18,412 bases of DNA from contig JAUQWL010000007.1 in assembly GCA_030835185.1 (NCBI GenBank), positions 1 through 18,412 on the forward strand. Reading direction: 5' to 3'. Below, piece after piece: positions 15,387 through 18,412 of this stretch. A model generated the notes under the pieces. It worked only from the letters and a program-made list of their open reading frames with translations. It searched no databases and had not been told where the DNA came from. The stretch is from Solirubrobacterales bacterium (lineage in GTDB: Bacteria; Actinomycetota; Thermoleophilia; Solirubrobacterales; 70-9). Positions within the stretch are counted from its first letter, which is position 1; each line of letters opens with the position of its first letter. The position numbers and the translations under genes were made by a program.

Positions 15387-16280
15387 ATGAACGCGCAGAC
15401 GGTTGAGGAGCAGTTCGCGCCTTCGGGCGATCTCCAGATCGCCTTCGACGACCGCGGAAACCGGGACGATCCCGCACTGATCGTGGTACCGGGGCTCGGC
15501 GCCCAGATGATCTACTGGGACGTCGAACTCTGCGACATGCTGGTCGAACGCGGCTTCCGGGTGATCCGCATGGACAACCGTGACTGCGGCCGTTCCACGG
15601 TCCTGGACGAGCTCGGCGTTCCCGCCACGATCCCGATGCTGCTCGGCCTGCCCCGGCAACTTCGCTACGGGCTTCACGACATGGCAGACGATGTCGTCGC
15701 CGTACTCGACCACCTCGACATCGAACGGGCCCACGTCCTCGGATTCTCGATGGGCGGAATGATCGTCCAGACGGTGCTGATCCGATATCCGGGAAGGGTT
15801 TCGTCGATCTGCTCGATCATGTCGCGAACCGGGGCGCGGCGGGATGCCCTGCCCGGTCTGAGAGAGTTGATCGCACTTTTTCGAAACACTCCCGACAACC
15901 TCGTCGACTACATCGAGCGGATCGAGATGCTGTCCGAAGCGATCGGCTCCAAGGCCTATCCAACCGATCCAGCGCGGCTGCGCCGGCTGGCCGAGGAAGG
16001 CTGGCAGCGAGGAGTCCATCAGGCCGGTGCCGCGAGGCAGCTCCACGCGATCAACTGCCAGCCAGATCGAACACGGGACCTGGGCAATGTCAGGGTGCCG
16101 GCGCTGGTGATCCACGGCTCCGCCGACCGGCTCGTCTTCCCTCGCGGTGGCCGGGCGACGGCGCGTGCGATCCCGGGCGCCAAGCTCAGGGTCTACGACG
16201 GTATGGCGCACGATCTGCCGGAGCAGCTGTGGCCCCAGTTCGCCGCCGAGATCGAAGCGAACGCTCACCGTTCGGTCTAG
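15387..16280 (+). CDS. Alpha/beta-fold hydrolase
   Basis: This 297-residue alpha/beta hydrolase has the HG-equivalent oxyanion strand VVPGLGAQ, RMDNRDCGRS at about 61-70, the nucleophile elbow GFSMGG with Ser121, Asp247 in HGSADRLV and His275 in GMAHDLP. The intact triad implies an active esterase-type enzyme. The DNRDxGRS motif and length resemble the methylesterase/RdmC-like group, but the substrate is unknown. The start ATG has a weak GGGA five to eight bases upstream and no TANNNT at the usual spacing, unlike most of its neighbours. Its TAG stop is embedded in the presumed -10 box of the ferredoxin reductase gene 13 nt further on, so that gene may be read from its own promoter as well as by read-through. 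Confidence 0.85.
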   Translation: MNAQTVEEQFAPSGDLQIAFDDRGNRDDPALIVVPGLGAQMIYWDVELCDMLVERGFRVIRMDNRDCGRSTVLDELGVPATIPMLLGLPRQLRYGLHDMADDVVAVLDHLDIERAHVLGFSMGGMIVQTVLIRYPGRVSSICSIMSRTGARRDALPGLRELIALFRNTPDNLVDYIERIEMLSEAIGSKAYPTDPARLRRLAEEGWQRGVHQAGAARQLHAINCQPDRTRDLGNVRVPALVIHGSADRLVFPRGGRATARAIPGAKLRVYDGMAHDLPEQLWPQFAAEIEANAHRSV

Positions 16281-16293
16281 GATCGGCGAGGCC
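16278..16293 (+). promoter_or_regulatory. -10 element of the ferredoxin reductase gene, overlapping upstream stop
   Basis: TAGGAT (16278-16283) ends 10 nt before the ATG at 16294, implying a leader of only a few bases. Its first three bases are the TAG stop of the hydrolase gene. Confidence 0.45.
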
Positions 16294-17709
16294 ATGAGCG
16301 CAGCCGGAACAGTCGAGAACCCACTTCGCATCGCGATTATCGGAGCCGGGCCGTCCGGGTTCTACGCGGCTGACCAGATCATCCGCGACCCCGGCACCGA
16401 GGCCCAGGTAGACCTTTTCGACCGCCTGCCCACCCCGTACGGCCTGGTCAGGGGCGGGGTCGCACCGGACCACCCCAAGATCAAGTCGGTCACGCGGGTC
16501 TATGAACGAACCGCCTCCAAAGAGGGTTTTCGCTTCTTTGGCAACGTCGAGGTCGGCCGCGACCTGCGGATCGAGGACTTCGAGCGCCACTACCACGCCA
16601 TCTTCTACACATTCGGCGCCGAGGCAGACCGCGAGCTCGGCATCCAGGGCGAGGACCTCCCCGGGAGCCACGCCGCTACCGCCTTCGTCGGCTGGTACAA
16701 CGCCCACCCCGACTACGCCGACCGCGATTTCGATCTCGAGAACGTCAAACGGGCCGTGGTGATCGGCAACGGCAACGTCGCCATAGATGTGAGCCGGATG
16801 CTGGCCCTCGACGACGCAGAGCTGCGCCGCACCGACATCGCCGACCACGCGATCGACGTCCTCGACTCCAGCGCGATCGAAGAAATCGTCGTGCTCGGTC
16901 GGCGTGGGCCTGCTCAGGCGGCATTCACGAACCCGGAGATCAGGGAAATCGGCGACCTCGAAGAGGTCGACCTGATAGTCGACCCGGCTGAGATCGAACT
17001 CGATCCCGCCAGCCGCGCCTGGATCGATTCCGACGAGGCCGACAAGACGGCCAGGATCAACGTCGAGATCGTCGAGGAATACGCGCAACGGAAGCCGGAA
17101 GGCAAGCCGAAGAGGATCAACCTCCGTTTCCTCACCTCCCCGGTAGAGATCCGCGGAGGCGAGCGGGTCGAGAGCATCGTGATCGGCCGCAACGAACTGG
17201 TCGTGGACGAGGGCTCGCTCCGGGCCAGGGATACCGGCGAGCGCGAAGAAATCGACTGCCAGCTCATCCTGCGATCGGTCGGCTACACCGGTGTGCCGAT
17301 CCGCGGAGTGCCCTTCGACGAGAAGCGCGGCACGATCCTCAATCACGAGGGCCGGGTCCTCGACTCCCACGGCGGGCCGCACCGAACCGGGCACTACACC
17401 GCCGGCTGGATCAAGCGCGGGCCTTCGGGAGTGATCGGAACCAACAAGCGGGACGCCCAGGAGACGGTCGACCACCTGCTCAGCGACGTCGCTGAGGGCC
17501 GACTGCTCGATCCGGAAGACCCCGGTCCGGAGGCGATCGAGAACCTTCTGGCAGAACGCAAGGCCAACTTCGTCAGCTTCAGCGGCTGGCAGAAGATCGA
17601 CCACGCCGAGGTGGTCCGCGGCCGGCCGCATGAGCGCCCGCGCGTCAAATTCGTCAAAGTAGACGAAATGCTTGAAGTGGCTTCACAACCCGGACAGGAG
17701 AACGAGTGA
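16294..17709 (+). CDS. fprA: NADPH:ferredoxin oxidoreductase, FprA/adrenodoxin-reductase type
   Basis: This 471-residue flavoprotein moves electrons between NADPH and a ferredoxin in the cytoplasm. The FAD-binding strand IAIIGAGPSGFYAAD begins at residue 13. The family-specific LPTPYGLVRGGVAPDHPKIK follows, then NADPH-binding VVIGNGNVAIDVSRML at about 155-170 with the GxGNVAxD signature. LGRRGPAQAAFTNPEIRE comes next, and the C-terminal FAD contact GWIKRGPSGVIGTNKRDA. Length is close to that of mycobacterial FprA and mammalian adrenodoxin reductase. No ferredoxin gene lies beside it in the window. The BolA gene follows after a single base, so they are co-transcribed and probably coupled. ATG 16294 is preferred over an upstream in-frame start that overlaps the hydrolase gene. 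Confidence 0.92.
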   Translation: MSAAGTVENPLRIAIIGAGPSGFYAADQIIRDPGTEAQVDLFDRLPTPYGLVRGGVAPDHPKIKSVTRVYERTASKEGFRFFGNVEVGRDLRIEDFERHYHAIFYTFGAEADRELGIQGEDLPGSHAATAFVGWYNAHPDYADRDFDLENVKRAVVIGNGNVAIDVSRMLALDDAELRRTDIADHAIDVLDSSAIEEIVVLGRRGPAQAAFTNPEIREIGDLEEVDLIVDPAEIELDPASRAWIDSDEADKTARINVEIVEEYAQRKPEGKPKRINLRFLTSPVEIRGGERVESIVIGRNELVVDEGSLRARDTGEREEIDCQLILRSVGYTGVPIRGVPFDEKRGTILNHEGRVLDSHGGPHRTGHYTAGWIKRGPSGVIGTNKRDAQETVDHLLSDVAEGRLLDPEDPGPEAIENLLAERKANFVSFSGWQKIDHAEVVRGRPHERPRVKFVKVDEMLEVASQPGQENE

Positions 17710-17710
17710 G

Positions 17711-17941
17711 ATGGCGGCAGACCTGCAGGAACTCGGATCGATGATCGAAGCGGCGCTGCCGGGCTCCGAGGCGGTCGTGATCGATGAAACCGGCACCGGC
17801 GACCACCTGCGGGCCGAAGTCAAGGCCCCCCAGTTCGACGGGCTGAGCCGGATCAATCAACACCGGCTGGTCAAGGCCGCCGTGCGGGAGCGTTTCGACG
17901 ACGGCACGATCCACGCGCTGACCATCAAAGTCCTCGACTGA
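17711..17941 (+). CDS. BolA-family protein
   Basis: This is a 76-residue, single-domain BolA/IbaG-like protein. The family partners with monothiol glutaredoxins to hold or pass on a [2Fe-2S] cluster, and some members bind DNA. It shows QFDGLSRINQHRLVKAA at 41-57 and the conserved C-terminal IHALTIK with His68. A loop His32 sits where BolA_H-type proteins place a cluster ligand. Cys is absent, so His32 and His68 are the candidate ligands. The ATG at 17711 is one base after the FprA stop, with an AGGAG Shine-Dalgarno sequence (17696-17700) inside the FprA coding end. It is the only gene here with such a clear ribosome-binding site. A longer frame from 17672 would overlap FprA and is rejected. 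The monothiol glutaredoxin gene follows 80 nt downstream. Confidence 0.88.
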   Translation: MAADLQELGSMIEAALPGSEAVVIDETGTGDHLRAEVKAPQFDGLSRINQHRLVKAAVRERFDDGTIHALTIKVLD

Positions 17942-17955
17942 GGTGACATTGCGCC

Positions 17956-17980
17956 GGAACGGCATCCGCCGCGCCGTTTC
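17956..17980 (+). terminator. Imperfect hairpin after bolA
   Basis: AACGGC (17958-17963) pairs with GCCGTT (17973-17978) across a 9-nt loop, and the flanking GG/CC extends the stem with a bulge. No T-run follows. It may end the fprA-bolA transcript before the separate glutaredoxin promoter. Confidence 0.3.
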
Positions 17981-18008
17981 CTGGCCGGGGTCGAGCTGCG
18001 GGATGTTC

Positions 18009-18021
18009 TAGCATCACCTGT
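18009..18021 (+). promoter_or_regulatory. Leaderless -10 element of the glutaredoxin gene
   Basis: TAGCAT (18009-18014) ends 7 nt before the ATG at 18022. It is the same hexamer as at galM. Confidence 0.58.
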
Positions 18022-18412
18022 ATGGCCGATCCGGAACTGACTGAACGAGTCCAGGAGTTGATCTCCGAAAACCCGGTGCTGCTCTTCATGAAAGGCACCC
18101 CCGCCTCACCCCGCTGCGGTTTCTCGATGAGAACCGTCCAGGTCCTTGACCAGCTGGGCGTCGAGTACGGGGCGATCGACGTGCTGCCGGCACTTCAGCC
18201 GCTGCGCGAGATCACCACCGAGATCTCCGACTGGGAAACCTTCCCCCAGCTCTACGTCAACGGCGAGCTGATCGGCGGCTGCGACATCGTCGAGGAAATG
18301 TTCGCCAACGGCGAGCTGGCAACCACCCTCGGGGTCGAGCAGCCGAAAACGCCCGAGGAGCCGGAAGAGGCCCAGGGTGCCGAGGACCAGCCGTACCAGA
18401 GCCTGCCGATGG
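18022..18412 (+). CDS. Monothiol (CGFS) glutaredoxin, Grx4 family, 3' end beyond window
   Basis: The frame is open from the ATG at 18022 to the last base (130 codons seen). It is a thioredoxin-fold monothiol glutaredoxin with MKGTPASPRCGFS at 23-35, active Cys32 in CGFS, the cis-Pro region WETFPQLYVN and GELIGGCDIVEEM at 81-93. These are the glutathione- and [2Fe-2S]-binding positions of Grx4/Grx5. Such proteins insert or carry iron-sulphur clusters and form heterocomplexes with BolA, whose gene lies just upstream. The compact domain should finish near residue 107. Here the frame continues through a Glu/Pro-rich linker (about 107-123) into QPYQSLPM, so the protein has an unusual C-terminal tail or a further domain. 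The family call is secure; the full length is unknown. Confidence 0.9.
   Translation, partial: MADPELTERVQELISENPVLLFMKGTPASPRCGFSMRTVQVLDQLGVEYGAIDVLPALQPLREITTEISDWETFPQLYVNGELIGGCDIVEEMFANGELATTLGVEQPKTPEEPEEAQGAEDQPYQSLPM

Noticed and set aside
15309..16331. N-terminal extension of the membrane-protein frame up to 16331
   Set aside because: The extension is antisense to the alpha/beta hydrolase and encodes no signal. The -10/start spacing and the signal-like segment both favour a start near 15308.
16186..17631. 481-codon open frame on the minus strand
   Set aside because: It lies antisense to the well-supported FprA gene, and its Val/Asp/Gly-rich translation is the pattern expected opposite high-GC codons. 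No domain is recognisable.
1..18412. CRISPR arrays, tRNA/rRNA genes, insertion sequences, phage or toxin-antitoxin genes
   Set aside because: I looked for regular repeats, cloverleaf-like segments, transposase motifs and small paired genes between the annotated genes and found none. Coding sequence is nearly continuous.

Overview
The window reads as a chromosomal segment of a high-GC actinobacterium-like organism. The MetH architecture, a PimA-like glycosyltransferase and an FprA-like ferredoxin reductase suggest this. The monothiol glutaredoxin/BolA pair would fit a deep-branching class such as Thermoleophilia better than mycothiol-using lineages. That placement is inference from gene content and style, not from a marker gene. 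Sixteen protein genes fill the window almost completely. No gene-free stretch exceeds about 110 bases, and I see no RNA genes, insertion sequences or CRISPR arrays.

Layout. 1-2454 (+) is the 3'-part of cobalamin-dependent methionine synthase. 2519-4948 (+) holds an aldose 1-epimerase and a divergent glucose-6-phosphate dehydrogenase homologue. Facing them is a tightly overlapped minus-strand operon (7389 down to 5004): SAM methyltransferase, alpha/beta hydrolase, PfkB sugar kinase. A second methyltransferase (7460-8155, +) diverges from it and converges on a minus-strand protein-L-isoaspartate methyltransferase (8770-8159). Further minus-strand genes are a 3-hydroxyacyl-CoA dehydrogenase (9734-8835), a histone-deacetylase-superfamily hydrolase (10963-9839), a PimA-like glycosyltransferase fused to a flippase-like membrane domain (13345-11018), and a large membrane protein with a degenerate alkaline-phosphatase-like ectodomain (15308-13362). 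The right end is plus-strand: alpha/beta hydrolase (15387-16280), FprA-type NADPH:ferredoxin reductase (16294-17709), BolA (17711-17941) and a monothiol CGFS glutaredoxin running off the end (18022 onward).

How the genes may work together. The epimerase, the G6PDH homologue and the PfkB kinase make a small sugar-handling neighbourhood. The membrane protein and the glycosyltransferase fusion look like an envelope glycolipid module. FprA, BolA and Grx form a plausible [2Fe-2S]/electron-transfer module.

The most pervasive signal is regulatory. Ten of the fifteen gene starts in the window have a TANNNT hexamer ending 6-10 nt (nine of them 6-8 nt) before the start codon, with no room for a Shine-Dalgarno leader. 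This suggests leaderless transcription is the default here, and I used it to choose several GTG starts. The main targets for follow-up are this pattern, the missing phosphate-binding Lys/Tyr in the G6PDH homologue, the glycosyltransferase-flippase fusion beside the degenerate phosphatase-like protein, and the BolA/glutaredoxin/FprA cluster.
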